Shown in pieces: positions 16,272 through 26,090 of a DNA stretch of 64,000 bases. The stretch is from NCBI RefSeq assembly GCF_002968575.1, contig NZ_PVBM01000006.1, positions 186,001 to 250,000 of the forward strand. The letters run 5' to 3'. This stretch comes from Neorhizobium huautlense (GTDB taxonomy: Bacteria; Pseudomonadota; Alphaproteobacteria; Rhizobiales; Rhizobiaceae). Positions within the stretch are counted from its first letter, which is position 1. Each line of letters begins with the position of its first letter. The notes below the pieces were generated by a model. That model worked only from the letters and a program-made list of their open reading frames with translations, had not been told where the DNA came from and searched no databases. Both the position numbers and the translations under genes were made by a program.

Positions 16272-18077
16272 CTACTTTGCATCGCCGAAAATTGCGAAAA
16301 CGAGGCCGCCGTCGTTGTCCTTGGCCTCCGCCTTGACGGCGGCAATCTCGGCGCCGATGCGGCTGACATCATCAAGCAGCAGGCCCTGCGGCAGTTCGAG
16401 CACGCCGATCGAGCAGCGAAGCAGGGGGAAGTCGCGTTCCTCGCCGAAACGGTCGTGCCCGCGGATTTTTCCGGCAGCCCGTTCTTCCGAGGAATAAAGC
16501 TCGATCACATCGTCATGGAAATCGGACAGAAGGCGCTCGAGGATCTCCGTCAGTTCGTCCCGCGTCCAGTCGCGCACGCCGATGAAGAAATCGTCGCCGC
16601 CCACATGGCCGAGGAAATCGTCATCCGAGAAAAAGTAGCGCCTCACCAGCGCCGCAAACAGCGAGATCGCGTGATCGCCCATATGGAAGCCGTAGTGATC
16701 GTTGAACGGCTTGAAATGGTCGAAGTCACAATAGCAGAAGAAGCGGGTCTGTTCGTCGTCGCGGCCGGCTTCCTGCATGAAGTCGCGGATGGCGCGGTTG
16801 CCCGGCAGGCTCGTCAGCGGGTTCTGGTCCTGCGCGATCTTCAACTGCTTTTCGTTGACGACCTTGATGAGCGAGGCAGCCGAAACGACCCCGGCGTAAC
16901 GCATGTTCTCCGTCAGGATGACGCAGGCGCTGTTGTCCATATTGGCAAACAGGCTCATTAATTCCTCGGCTTCCGCGTCGAGCCCGATGATTGGCGCGCG
17001 GTCGACGAAATGGGCGATGGTGCGCTCGTAGACCTTATTCTTCAAAAGGTCGCGGCCGAACGGCTGATAGATATATTCCTTGAGGTGATATTCGTTGATG
17101 ACGCCGCGCGGCTCGCCATTGGCATTGAGGACGGGGAAAAAGGCCTGGCGGGGATTGCGGCGGAAAAGTTCGAAAACGCTGTCAATGCTTTCGTTCTCGT
17201 AGACGGTCGGCAGGTGCTCGATCTGCTTGCGGATGAGGATCTCGTCGAGCGACTGGCTGGAGCGGCGGGAACGGCCGATATCGGCAAGATAGGGAAACGA
17301 CGGCTGTAACTCGCTGACAAAGGTGGTCGGTCGGGCGATGAACCAGCCCTGGACGAGGTCGACGCCATATTCGCGACACGCAAGGAATTCCGCCTCAGTC
17401 TCGATGCCCTCGGCAATCACCCGGATGCCGAGTACATGCGCAATGTTGACGATGTTCTTCACCAGGTGCCGCTTACGCGGATTGCGGTCGATGCCGGCGA
17501 CGAAATGGCGGTCGATCTTGAGATAGTCGACCGGATAGTCGCAAAGCAGCTTCATCTCGCCATGGCCGACACCGAAATCGTCGATCGCAAGCTTGAAACC
17601 CTCCTTGCGCATCTGCGTCACCAGATCGGCAAATTCGGGTACGCTGGTATTGTCGAACCGTTCGGAAAACTCGAAACAAACCGAAGACGGCGCGATATTG
17701 GCCATCCGCAGGTGCTGGACGACCTTTTCGAGGAAGAGCTGGCCGTGCGGGATCAGCCGGACATCGAGATTGAGGAAAAGCGTTGCGGAGGAATAGTCGG
17801 GAACGCTTGCAAATTTTGCAAGAGCCCGGGTCGCCATCATCTGCTCCAATGCCAGAAGCTGGCCGATCTCATGCGCCTGGTCGAGAAGTTCGGGCGGAGA
17901 AGAAAAGCCGATCCGCTCCTGGCCCCGCAGCAGGGATTCATGACCAAAGACGGAGCCCGTGCCGATCTCGACGATCGGCTGGAAAGCATTTTCCAGAACC
18001 AGCTTCCCCAGCGCGACCAGCTGATCGCTTGCGTATCGACGGAAAACGCCCGGTTCCAAAATGGCCGCAGACGACAT
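16272..18077 (-). CDS. EAL-CBS-GGDEF cyclic di-GMP signalling protein
   Basis: This 601-residue soluble protein carries, in order, an EAL phosphodiesterase domain (about 20-255), a CBS pair (about 285-410) and a GGDEF domain (about 425-600). The EAL part retains HESLLR, FEFSE, AIDDFG, YLKIDRHF, AEGIET and QGWFIARP, so activity is plausible. The GGDEF site is altered to GGDDFF (near residue 493), which probably removes cyclase activity, leaving a GTP-sensing or structural role. The CBS pair suggests adenine-nucleotide control. It has no membrane segment. Confidence 0.9.
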   Translation of the reverse strand: MSSAAILEPGVFRRYASDQLVALGKLVLENAFQPIVEIGTGSVFGHESLLRGQERIGFSSPPELLDQAHEIGQLLALEQMMATRALAKFASVPDYSSATLFLNLDVRLIPHGQLFLEKVVQHLRMANIAPSSVCFEFSERFDNTSVPEFADLVTQMRKEGFKLAIDDFGVGHGEMKLLCDYPVDYLKIDRHFVAGIDRNPRKRHLVKNIVNIAHVLGIRVIAEGIETEAEFLACREYGVDLVQGWFIARPTTFVSELQPSFPYLADIGRSRRSSQSLDEILIRKQIEHLPTVYENESIDSVFELFRRNPRQAFFPVLNANGEPRGVINEYHLKEYIYQPFGRDLLKNKVYERTIAHFVDRAPIIGLDAEAEELMSLFANMDNSACVILTENMRYAGVVSAASLIKVVNEKQLKIAQDQNPLTSLPGNRAIRDFMQEAGRDDEQTRFFCYCDFDHFKPFNDHYGFHMGDHAISLFAALVRRYFFSDDDFLGHVGGDDFFIGVRDWTRDELTEILERLLSDFHDDVIELYSSEERAAGKIRGHDRFGEERDFPLLRCSIGVLELPQGLLLDDVSRIGAEIAAVKAEAKDNDGGLVFAIFGDAK

Positions 18078-18239
18078 TACTCATTACCCCACGCGCAATG
18101 GCCTAAAATTGCAGGTGAAGCTCCCACCAATTCCTCAAGAATCCCTTTCCCGAGGATGAAAGTTTTGTGACGATGAAAGATGTTTTTATTCAATATTTTG
18201 GGGAGTTTGGCAAGCGTGGCATCCGGCTATGGGCGGTTG

Positions 18240-18632
18240 CTAAGCGCCCGACGTAATATCGTCAGATGCAGGCTGCTCCTTCGTCGGTTCCCAAAGCTCG
18301 ACCGGATTGCCTTCGGGGTCGTGAATGCGAGCAAAGCGACCAACTTCCGAATCCCACTCGGTGCGAGTTTCCACCGTGATCCCGCTCGCCGTCAGGCTTG
18401 TTATGAACCCATCAAGGTCATCAACCCGAAAGTTGATCATCCATTGCTGTCCTGCTCGTCCAAAATAGTCGGTATTTTCAGAGAACGGACCAAAAATTGT
18501 TGCTCCTGCCTGTTGTTGCCATACGGACTTGTGCAGGTCGTCAATTCCAAGATGTTTCTCGTACCATTCGGCAAGCCCTACCGGGTCGGCCGCTTTGAAA
18601 AACACACCACCAATTCCAACGATCTTCGGCAC
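18240..18632 (-). CDS. VOC-family (glyoxalase-like) protein
   Basis: This 130-residue single VOC module has the paired beta-alpha-beta-beta-beta pattern: IVGIGGVFFKAADPVGLAEWYEKHLGI at the N-terminus and RFARIHDPEGNPVELWEP at the C-terminus. The final Glu is a metal ligand in active members. The start is GTG (18632) with GGGGAG 7 nt upstream. The substrate is unknown; candidates in this family include glyoxalase, dioxygenase and antibiotic-binding proteins. It is divergent from betC. Confidence 0.85.
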   Translation of the reverse strand: MPKIVGIGGVFFKAADPVGLAEWYEKHLGIDDLHKSVWQQQAGATIFGPFSENTDYFGRAGQQWMINFRVDDLDGFITSLTASGITVETRTEWDSEVGRFARIHDPEGNPVELWEPTKEQPASDDITSGA

Positions 18633-18883
18633 GCAATTTCTCCCCTAACGTGGGAAGACAATGCCGCCGAGGGCATTCACATGCAACTCCAGATCGACCA
18701 AGGCGGCCTTCTGAGGCGGGTGGAGCGACCTTCTTCCTTGGGCATTTCGATTTCAGCAACTTCCCAATCACCCCCATCCGCGCTTTTGGGACAGGATGGT
18801 TCGCAATCCCTTCTTGATTGGCGACGGGATCAAAAATAACTCAATCTGGTGAGAAGACCGTCGCCAGAGAGTCGATTCCGCCA

Positions 18884-20407
18884 ATGACCAAACCCAATAT
18901 TCTGATCATCATGGTCGACCAACTGAACGGGACCTTGTTTCCGGACGGTCCGGCGGAGTGGCTGCATGCGCCGCATCTCAAAAGCCTGGCGGCGCGTTCG
19001 GCCCGATTTGTCAACAACTATACCTCTTCGCCGCTCTGCGCGCCGGCGCGGGCTTCCTTCATGGCCGGGCAATTGCCGAGCCGAACCCGCGTCTACGACA
19101 ATGCTGCGGAATATGTTTCCTCGATCCCGACCTATGCGCATCACCTGCGCCGCGCCGGATATTACACCGCGCTGTCGGGCAAGATGCATTTCGTCGGGCC
19201 AGACCAGTTGCACGGCTTTGAGGAGCGGCTGACGACGGACATCTATCCGGCCGATTTCGGCTGGACCCCGGACTACCGAAAGCCTGGAGAGCGGATCGAC
19301 TGGTGGTATCACAATCTCGGCTCGGTGACCGGCGCGGGCGTTGCCGAAATCACCAACCAGATGGAATATGACGACGAAGTCGCGTTCCTCGCCAACCAGA
19401 AGCTTTATCACCTCGCCCGCGAGCGTGACGATGCAGCCCGTCGGCCCTGGTGCCTGACCGTTTCCTTCACCCATCCGCACGACCCCTATGTGGCACGCAG
19501 AATATTCTGGGACCTCTATGAGGATTGCGAGCACCTTCTGCCGGAAGTTGGCGAGATCCCGCTCGCCGAACAGGACCCGCATTCCCAGCGCATCATCTTC
19601 TCCTGCGATTACAAAAACTTCGACGTGACGGACGAACATATCCGCCGGGCGCGCCAGGGCTATTTTGCCAACATTTCCTATATCGACGAGAAGGTCGGCG
19701 AACTGATCGATACGTTGACCCGCACACGGATGCTTAACGATACCTTCATCCTGTTCTGCTCCGACCACGGTGACATGCTGGGCGAGCGGGGGCTGTGGTT
19801 CAAGATGAATTTCTTCGAAGGATCGGCGCGCGTGCCGCTGATGATTGCCGGGCCGGGTATCTCCCCTGCCCTCCTTGCAGCGCCGGTTTCCAACCTCGAC
19901 GTCACGCCGACACTCTGCGATCTGGCCGGAATTTCGATGGACGAGATCAAGCCCTGGACGGATGGCGAAAGCCTGAAGCCGGTCATCGATGGAGGCATCC
20001 GCTCCGCACCGGTGCTGATGGAATATGCGGCAGAAGGCTCCTACGCGCCGCTGGTCGCCATCCGCGAGGGGAAATGGAAATATGTCCATTGCGAGCTCGA
20101 TCCGGAGCAGCTTTTCGATCTCGATGCAGACCCGAAAGAGCTGAACAACCTTGCCGCCGATCCGGCCTATGCGAACGTGCTGGAAGATTTCAGAGCCAAG
20201 CGGAGGGCCAAGTGGGACATGGGCGCATTCGATGCGGCCGTGCGGGAAAGCCAGGCACGGCGCTGGGTGGTCTACGAGGCGCTTCGCAACGGAGCCTATT
20301 ATCCTTGGGACCATCAGCCATTACAAAAGGCATCCGAGCGCTACATGCGCAACCATATGAACCTCGACAATCTCGAGGAAGCCAAACGCTACCCGCGCGG
20401 AGAATGA
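18884..20407 (+). CDS. betC: Choline-sulfatase
   Basis: This cytosolic type I sulfatase releases choline from choline-O-sulfate. The 507-residue product has the Cys that becomes formylglycine in [14 protein letters not shown], the metal-binding start [12 protein letters not shown], and [11 protein letters not shown] near the middle. The C-terminal YYPWDHQP and [14 protein letters not shown] segments are typical of rhizobial BetC. The ATG at 18884 starts the conserved [10 protein letters not shown]; an upstream in-frame start adds a non-conserved tail. betB begins 1 nt after its stop, so the three bet genes form one operon. Confidence 0.95.
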   Translation: MTKPNILIIMVDQLNGTLFPDGPAEWLHAPHLKSLAARSARFVNNYTSSPLCAPARASFMAGQLPSRTRVYDNAAEYVSSIPTYAHHLRRAGYYTALSGKMHFVGPDQLHGFEERLTTDIYPADFGWTPDYRKPGERIDWWYHNLGSVTGAGVAEITNQMEYDDEVAFLANQKLYHLARERDDAARRPWCLTVSFTHPHDPYVARRIFWDLYEDCEHLLPEVGEIPLAEQDPHSQRIIFSCDYKNFDVTDEHIRRARQGYFANISYIDEKVGELIDTLTRTRMLNDTFILFCSDHGDMLGERGLWFKMNFFEGSARVPLMIAGPGISPALLAAPVSNLDVTPTLCDLAGISMDEIKPWTDGESLKPVIDGGIRSAPVLMEYAAEGSYAPLVAIREGKWKYVHCELDPEQLFDLDADPKELNNLAADPAYANVLEDFRAKRRAKWDMGAFDAAVRESQARRWVVYEALRNGAYYPWDHQPLQKASERYMRNHMNLDNLEEAKRYPRGE

Positions 20408-20408
20408 G

Positions 20409-21872
20409 ATGAAAGCCCAGCCGATCGCCAGCCATTTCATCGATGGCGAATATGTCGAGGATACCGAGGGCACTCTCATCGAAAGCCTCTACCCGGCAAC
20501 CGGGGAGGTGATTGCCCGGCTGCACGCGGCAACGCCTGCCATCGTCGAACGGGCGATCGCCGCGGCCAAACGCGCCCAGCCGGAATGGGGGGCAATGAGC
20601 CCGACGGCGCGCGGGCGTATCCTCAAACGCGCCGCGGAGATCATGCGGGAGAGGAACCGCGAGCTTTCCGAACTTGAAACGCTCGACACCGGCAAGCCGA
20701 TCCAGGAGACGATCGTTGCCGACCCGACCTCCGGTGCGGACAGTTTCGAGTTCTTCGGCGGGGTGATCGCCGCGGGCATGAACGGCAGCTATATCCCTCT
20801 CGGCGGCGATTTTGCCTATACCAAGCGTGTGCCGCTCGGCGTCTGCGTTGGTATCGGCGCCTGGAACTACCCACAGCAGATTGCGTGCTGGAAAGGTGCG
20901 CCGGCACTTGCGGCCGGCAATGCCATGGTCTTCAAGCCGTCTGAGAACACGCCGCTCGGGGCGCTGAAGATCGCCGAGATTTTGCATGAAGCGGGCCTTC
21001 CCAAGGGACTCTACAACGTCATCCAGGGCGACCGGAATACCGGGCCGCTGCTGGTCAACCACCCGGATGTGGCGAAGGTTTCGCTGACCGGTTCTGTGCC
21101 GACCGGGCGCAAGGTGGCGGCAGCGGCTGCCGGGAGCCTGAAACACGTGACGATGGAACTTGGGGGTAAGTCGCCGCTGATCGTTTTTGACGATGCCGAT
21201 ATCGAGAGCGCCATCGGCGGCGCCATGCTCGGCAATTTCTATTCGACCGGGCAGGTCTGCTCCAACGGCACGCGCGTCTTCGTGCAGCGGAATATCAAGG
21301 ACGAGTTCCTGTCGCGACTCAAAGAGCGGACGGAGAAGATCGTGATAGGCGACCCGATGGATGAGGCGACCCAGCTTGGACCAATGGTCTCGTTCGACCA
21401 GCGCCAGAAGGTGCTTTCCTATATCGACAAGGGCAAGGCTGAGGGCGCGACGCTTCTGACGGGAGGCGGCATTCCCAACCACGTCACCGGCGAGGGTTAT
21501 TACGTGCAGCCGACCGTGTTTGCGGACGTCACCGACGATATGACTATCGCCCGCGAAGAGATTTTCGGGCCTGTGATGTGTGTGCTCGATTTCGACGACG
21601 AAGAAGAGGTGATCGCCCGCGCCAATGCGACCGAATTCGGCCTGTCGGCCGGCGTTTTCACCGCCAACCTTTCTCGCGGCCATCGCGTGGCGGATCAGCT
21701 TGAAGCCGGCACATTGTGGATCAACACCTACAATCTCTGCCCGGTAGAAATTCCCTTCGGCGGCTCCAAGCAGTCCGGCTTCGGGCGCGAGAATTCGCTT
21801 GCGGCGCTGGAACACTATTCGGAATTGAAGACGGTCTATGTCGGCATGGGCAATGTCGAGGCGCCGTATTGA
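20409..21872 (+). CDS. betB: Betaine-aldehyde dehydrogenase
   Basis: This NAD(P)-dependent enzyme oxidises betaine aldehyde to glycine betaine, an osmoprotectant and nutrient in rhizobia. The 487-residue aldehyde dehydrogenase has the catalytic Glu in MELGGKSPL and the catalytic Cys in [12 protein letters not shown]. It also has the NAD-site loop [13 protein letters not shown] and a C-terminal [19 protein letters not shown] typical of BetB. It follows betC by 1 nt and precedes betA by 10 nt. Confidence 0.95.
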   Translation: MKAQPIASHFIDGEYVEDTEGTLIESLYPATGEVIARLHAATPAIVERAIAAAKRAQPEWGAMSPTARGRILKRAAEIMRERNRELSELETLDTGKPIQETIVADPTSGADSFEFFGGVIAAGMNGSYIPLGGDFAYTKRVPLGVCVGIGAWNYPQQIACWKGAPALAAGNAMVFKPSENTPLGALKIAEILHEAGLPKGLYNVIQGDRNTGPLLVNHPDVAKVSLTGSVPTGRKVAAAAAGSLKHVTMELGGKSPLIVFDDADIESAIGGAMLGNFYSTGQVCSNGTRVFVQRNIKDEFLSRLKERTEKIVIGDPMDEATQLGPMVSFDQRQKVLSYIDKGKAEGATLLTGGGIPNHVTGEGYYVQPTVFADVTDDMTIAREEIFGPVMCVLDFDDEEEVIARANATEFGLSAGVFTANLSRGHRVADQLEAGTLWINTYNLCPVEIPFGGSKQSGFGRENSLAALEHYSELKTVYVGMGNVEAPY

Positions 21873-21882
21873 GGTTGACGGA

Positions 21883-23535
21883 ATGAAAAGCGCAGATTTC
21901 GTCATTGTCGGTTCCGGCTCGGCGGGCTCGGCGCTCGCCTATCGTCTGTCGGAGGACAGCAAGAACTCGGTGATCGTCATCGAGGCGGGCGGATCGGATT
22001 TCGGGCCATTCATCCAGATGCCGGCGGCGCTTGCCTGGCCGATGAGCATGAAGCGCTACAACTGGGGTTATCTTTCAGAACCCGAGCCGAACCTCAACAA
22101 CCGACGCATCACTGCGCCGCGCGGAAAGGTGATCGGCGGGTCATCCTCAATCAACGGCCTCGTTTATGTCCGCGGCCATGCGGAAGACTTCAATCGCTGG
22201 GACGAGCTTGGGGCGACCGGCTGGGCCTATGCGGACGTGCTTCCCTATTTCAAGCGCATGGAGACGTCCGAGGGTGGCGAAGAAGGCTGGCGGGGCACCG
22301 ACGGACCGCTGCATGTCAAGCGAGGGCCGGTGAAGAACCCGCTCTTCCACGCCTTCATCGAAGCCGGAAAACAGGCCGGCTTTGAGCTCACCGACGATTA
22401 CAACGGCTCGAAGCAGGAAGGCTTCGGGCTGATGGAACAAACAATCCACAATGGCCGGCGCTGGTCTGCCGCCAACGCCTATCTGAAGCCGGCGCTGAAA
22501 CGGCCGAATGTCGAAATCGTCTATGGCTTCGCCAACAGGGTCGTCATCGAGAATGGCCGCGCGGTGGGCGTGGAGATCGAGCGCCGGGGGGGCGCCGAAA
22601 CCATCATGGCCGATCGCGAGGTGATCATTTCGGCCTCCTCCTTCAATTCGCCGAAACTGCTGATGCTTTCCGGCATCGGTCCGGCGGAGCATCTGAAGGC
22701 TATGGGTATCGAGGTGAAGGCGGATCGGACTGGCGTCGGTGCCAACCTGCAGGACCATATGGAATTTTATTTCCAACAGGTCTCCACGAAGCCGGTGTCG
22801 CTTTATTCCTGGCTTCCCTGGTTCTGGCAGGGAGTGGTAGGCGCGCAATGGCTGCTTTCCAAAGGAGGGCTCGGCGCTTCCAACCAGTTCGAGGCATGCG
22901 CCTTCCTGCGCTCGGCACCCGGCTTGAAGCAGCCGGACATCCAGTACCATTTCCTGCCAGTGGCGATTTCCTACGACGGCAAGGCAGCAGCAAAAAGCCA
23001 CGGCTTCCAGGTCCATGTCGGCTATAATCTGTCGAAATCACGTGGAAACGTGACGCTTCGCTCGCCCGACCCCAAGGTGGATCCGGTTATCCGGTTCAAC
23101 TATATGAGCCATGCGGAAGACTGGGAAAAATTCCGCCACTGCGTGCGGTTGACCCGTGAAATCTTCGGCCAGAAGGCCTTCGACCAGTATCGTGGTCCGG
23201 AGATCCAGCCCGGCGAGCACGTCCGGACCGACGAGCAGATCGACGCCTTCTTGCGCGAGCATCTGGAGAGCGCCTACCACCCCTGCGGCACATGCCGCAT
23301 GGGCCGCGCCGACGATCCGCTTGCCGTCGTCGACCCGGAATGCCGGGTGATCGGCGTGGAACGATTACGCGTTGCCGACAGTTCGATCTTCCCGCATGTC
23401 ACCTACGGCAATCTCAACGGTCCTTCGATCATGACGGGGGAGAAGGCCGCCGACCATATTCTTGGCAAGCAGCCCCTGCCCCGCAGCAATCAGGAGCCCT
23501 GGGTCAATCCACGGGCCGCGGTAAGCGACCGGTAG
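21883..23535 (+). CDS. betA: Choline dehydrogenase (GMC oxidoreductase)
   Basis: This membrane-associated FAD enzyme oxidises choline to betaine aldehyde. The 550-residue product starts [18 protein letters not shown] (ADP-binding GxGxxG) and has the GMC signatures [18 protein letters not shown] and SGIGPAEHL. The active-site His/Asn regions are [10 protein letters not shown] and [20 protein letters not shown] precedes the ATG at 21883. It is last in betCBA. No betI repressor gene lies next to the operon within this window. Confidence 0.95.
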   Translation: MKSADFVIVGSGSAGSALAYRLSEDSKNSVIVIEAGGSDFGPFIQMPAALAWPMSMKRYNWGYLSEPEPNLNNRRITAPRGKVIGGSSSINGLVYVRGHAEDFNRWDELGATGWAYADVLPYFKRMETSEGGEEGWRGTDGPLHVKRGPVKNPLFHAFIEAGKQAGFELTDDYNGSKQEGFGLMEQTIHNGRRWSAANAYLKPALKRPNVEIVYGFANRVVIENGRAVGVEIERRGGAETIMADREVIISASSFNSPKLLMLSGIGPAEHLKAMGIEVKADRTGVGANLQDHMEFYFQQVSTKPVSLYSWLPWFWQGVVGAQWLLSKGGLGASNQFEACAFLRSAPGLKQPDIQYHFLPVAISYDGKAAAKSHGFQVHVGYNLSKSRGNVTLRSPDPKVDPVIRFNYMSHAEDWEKFRHCVRLTREIFGQKAFDQYRGPEIQPGEHVRTDEQIDAFLREHLESAYHPCGTCRMGRADDPLAVVDPECRVIGVERLRVADSSIFPHVTYGNLNGPSIMTGEKAADHILGKQPLPRSNQEPWVNPRAAVSDR

Positions 23536-23814
23536 TCAGTTGGCCAAGAATATAGGGAATGCAAATTCTGGGAAGATTTGCCCGAAACCGTTGATTTTCG
23601 CGCGACCAGCAACATGGAATGAACACCGGCACTCGCTCAGTCTGTCGAGATAAGATGAATACTATCGAAAAAATTTCGGGTGGCTGTCAGCAGCTCAGGC
23701 CAGGGGCGAGAAAGAAGTCTGCGGCAGCGATCCGGGATTTCTGTCTCAAACGTTTCCCGACAATGCAACCTGTCGGTGCTGGGCCGGTCCTTCGGCGCGC
23801 CGCTCAGCTCCCGC

Positions 23815-24747
23815 CTACGAGGATGCCTTGGTCGCTAGTGCCTCCTTGCAGATTTGCTCGACAAGCCCCTGAAGAACCTGAATACGCTCCACCAGCCATT
23901 GCAGTTCTTCCACCGTGATTTCGTAGTGGGGAGAATAGCGTGCATCGACATAAGCCCGATCGAGGCGTTCAAAACACCGACGCGCAAACTTCATGTCGCG
24001 CGGCCATGCCTCGATCAGCCGCGGCTCAAGCCGCTCTGCTGATGATCGAAGAGATTTCAACCGGTGCGATTTTGGGCTGTAGAGCGTGAGCACGAGGAGA
24101 ACACAGTGGTAGAGGCGTTCTGTGGCCTGATGGAAGTTGAACGCCGCTTCTGTCGGGTTGCCTCGTCTCAGAAGGAAATCTGCTGAATCCCGGAACGCCA
24201 GTGCGCTTGGAAACCACCGCTCGTAGTAGCCCTTGGCCTCCTCCAAGGCCTCGTCTTCATCTAGCGGCTTCGGCGGCACAAACGGATGCCCTTCCTTCTC
24301 ATAGAGCATGATGCCATCACGGATAATGTCTATGAAGAAGGGACGCCCGCGGGCCAGCTGGTCGTTCACATCCTGCAACGTGTGGACGATGATGTTCACC
24401 GGCGTCTCAATCGTCTTCGTCACCAATAGCTCGCGCAAAAAATGATCGGAGACGTCGTGCCAGAGCTCGTTCTCTTCCCCGACACTGTGCATGTTGACGA
24501 CAACGAGAATATCGTAGTCGGAGCGGTAACCGCTCTTGTGATCCTCCACCCAGCCGCCGCGGCTATACGAACCGAACAGGATCACTTTCAGGATCCGGCC
24601 AGCCTTCTGTTTTTCCGAAAGCTTTGACTGCTGCGCGGCATCGAACTCTTCGAAGATGATCTTTAGGGCGCGCGAAAGCTCCCGCCGCTTGCGCTCCGGA
24701 AGATGGCCTAAAGCCTCGTTGTCAGTCACACCAACACCTGTGTCCAT
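23815..24747 (-). CDS. Nucleotidyltransferase-HEPN single-chain protein
   Basis: This 310-residue protein joins a minimal nucleotidyltransferase (MNT) domain (about 50-160) to a HEPN domain (about 185-300). The MNT active-site signature GSYSRGGW...SDYDILVV supplies the two Asp residues for metal-dependent nucleotide transfer. The HEPN part includes FRDSADFLLRRGNPTEAAFNFHQATERLYHCVLLVLTLYSPKSHRLKSL. Free-standing MNT and HEPN proteins form toxin-antitoxin pairs in which MNT AMPylates HEPN. In this fused form a related regulatory or drug-modifying role is possible. No partner gene is adjacent. Confidence 0.82.
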   Translation of the reverse strand: MDTGVGVTDNEALGHLPERKRRELSRALKIIFEEFDAAQQSKLSEKQKAGRILKVILFGSYSRGGWVEDHKSGYRSDYDILVVVNMHSVGEENELWHDVSDHFLRELLVTKTIETPVNIIVHTLQDVNDQLARGRPFFIDIIRDGIMLYEKEGHPFVPPKPLDEDEALEEAKGYYERWFPSALAFRDSADFLLRRGNPTEAAFNFHQATERLYHCVLLVLTLYSPKSHRLKSLRSSAERLEPRLIEAWPRDMKFARRCFERLDRAYVDARYSPHYEITVEELQWLVERIQVLQGLVEQICKEALATKASS

Positions 24748-25123
24748 TGTCGTACAGCGGCCTCGCAAATTTACTGAAGCAAGCCGCGCTTGAAATCGTG
24801 GCTACCACTTGATCATTGCACATAGCTCACTCGTCAAGATATACAACCTAAAGGCTTTCCCCGCCACTCGTTGCACATACCGACAACGTCAGTGACGATG
24901 GTCTGCGTGCCGCGGACTCGCCAGTTCTGCAGATGACCTTGGTCAACCTGAACGGCTCTTCCAGCGGGACAGATGCCACGGCGGCGGCTCGTGATCAGAC
25001 GTTGAACATGTCGATGCCCTGACGCGATCGTCCGTCAAAACAGCTGATCACACGCGTCCAGTTCGACATCATCCAAAGATAGGGCCGCGTAAGAAGTACC
25101 TCCTTCAGATAGCGATCCTCCAC
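24748..25123. other. Intergenic region without a convincing gene
   Basis: These 376 bp separate the MNT-HEPN gene from the membrane-protein gene. The plus strand at 24880-25021 reads as an open segment (SPVLQMTLVNLNGSSSGT..., ending TGA) without a start or ribosome binding site; it may be the decayed 3' end of a lost gene. No repeat or terminator is evident. Confidence 0.4.
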
Positions 25124-25594
25124 CTATAAAAACCCGATCCAGCGCCCAGCAATCACGGCACCGATCCAGAAAAGAACCGAAAGTGTTGCACCAACACGCA
25201 AGGCCACGCCTGGCGTCTCCCCCGAAAGCACCGCTCGCCATCCGCTTCCCAGGTGCACGACCGCAACGTTGACAAGAGCGAGCGCGACAAGAGCGAGCTT
25301 GGCCAGGAAGGCGGTGTTTCGCACATATTCCGTTGGTCGGACAGAAAACAGACAGAGACCGGTGAGGACGGCGAGAAAGACGCCTGCGGCAGCGATCCGC
25401 GAAAGATAGCGAGCAATCGCGGCCAAGGGGACAGCCGGGGCAAAACCCAGCAATCGCAGGTCGAGCGCGAGGATCGCCCCGAAAAGCGTACCGATGCCGA
25501 GGATATGTGCGGCGTTGACCAAGAGATAGAGTGTCGAAGAGGCAATCAGGGCCCGTGCAAGCGGTGTCTCGGCAAGCGACGCAAGCCACTCCAT
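25124..25594 (-). CDS. Four-helix inner-membrane protein (DUF2214/DUF6644-like)
   Basis: This 156-residue hydrophobic protein has four predicted transmembrane helices: near residues 18-45, 50-70, 75-100 and 130-155. It begins MEWLASLAETPLARALIASSTLYLLVNAAHILG. The His in helix 1 and Arg-rich short loops resemble DUF2214-type proteins found near copper or cytochrome genes. It follows the DUF6152 gene by 10 nt with GAGGCGG before the ATG, so the two form an operon. Function is unknown; metal handling is only an inference. Confidence 0.7.
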   Translation of the reverse strand: MEWLASLAETPLARALIASSTLYLLVNAAHILGIGTLFGAILALDLRLLGFAPAVPLAAIARYLSRIAAAGVFLAVLTGLCLFSVRPTEYVRNTAFLAKLALVALALVNVAVVHLGSGWRAVLSGETPGVALRVGATLSVLFWIGAVIAGRWIGFL

Positions 25595-25604
25595 GGATAC
25601 CGCC

Positions 25605-25988
25605 TCAATTGGTCTTGATCCGCTCGGGATAAATGTCGAAAGTTTTGCCAGCGACGACGATCCGGACCGCCTTCATGCGCTTTTCGTTGCGGTCTTCAGA
25701 ACGATTGCCGGTGGCGACGATCTCGTCGCCGACTTTTGCTTGTCCCTCCACAAAGCCGGAGCGCTGGGTCTGATTTGGGTTGCCGAGTTCGACACGCCAG
25801 ACGCCATCTTCGGCCCTGACCTCTAAAGTAGGATGCGGCGGCGCGAAGGAAATCGACTGGATCGTGCCCTTAAGATCGATCTGGTCGGCTTCGGCCCAGG
25901 ACCAGCCATGGTGGGCCGCAGCCGAGCCCGCCAAGGCGGCGGCAAGGGCGGCTCCGGCAAAAATGCTTGTGCTTGGGTATCGGATCAT
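25605..25988 (-). CDS. Periplasmic DUF6152 family protein
   Basis: This 127-residue secreted protein has a signal peptide (IRYPSTSIFAGAALAAALAGSAAA, cleaved before HHGW) and a small beta-rich domain. The mature N-terminus HHGWSWAEADQIDLKGTIQSISFAPPHPTLEV is the DUF6152 hallmark; its histidines could bind metal. AGGAGG precedes the ATG. It is co-transcribed with the downstream four-helix membrane protein. The family's role is not established. Confidence 0.78.
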   Translation of the reverse strand: MIRYPSTSIFAGAALAAALAGSAAAHHGWSWAEADQIDLKGTIQSISFAPPHPTLEVRAEDGVWRVELGNPNQTQRSGFVEGQAKVGDEIVATGNRSEDRNEKRMKAVRIVVAGKTFDIYPERIKTN

Positions 25989-26090
25989 GGAGCACTCCTC
26001 CTGGTTTCGGAATTCATCCGGAAAGATGTGGGCGTGCTCGCGATTGGCCAGAGGGTTTCACCTCTTCTTGAATGACCGGTGAGACGCCGG

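Noticed and set aside
18640..18800. Possible decayed ORF between the VOC gene and betC
   Set aside because: A minus-strand frame reads DWEVAEIEMPKEEGRS, but it is short, has no start and cannot be assigned.
24880..25021. Open plus-strand segment reading SPVLQMTLVNLNGSSSGT...
   Set aside because: No start codon with a ribosome binding site and an in-frame stop just upstream; at most a decayed gene end, so described only in the gap entry.
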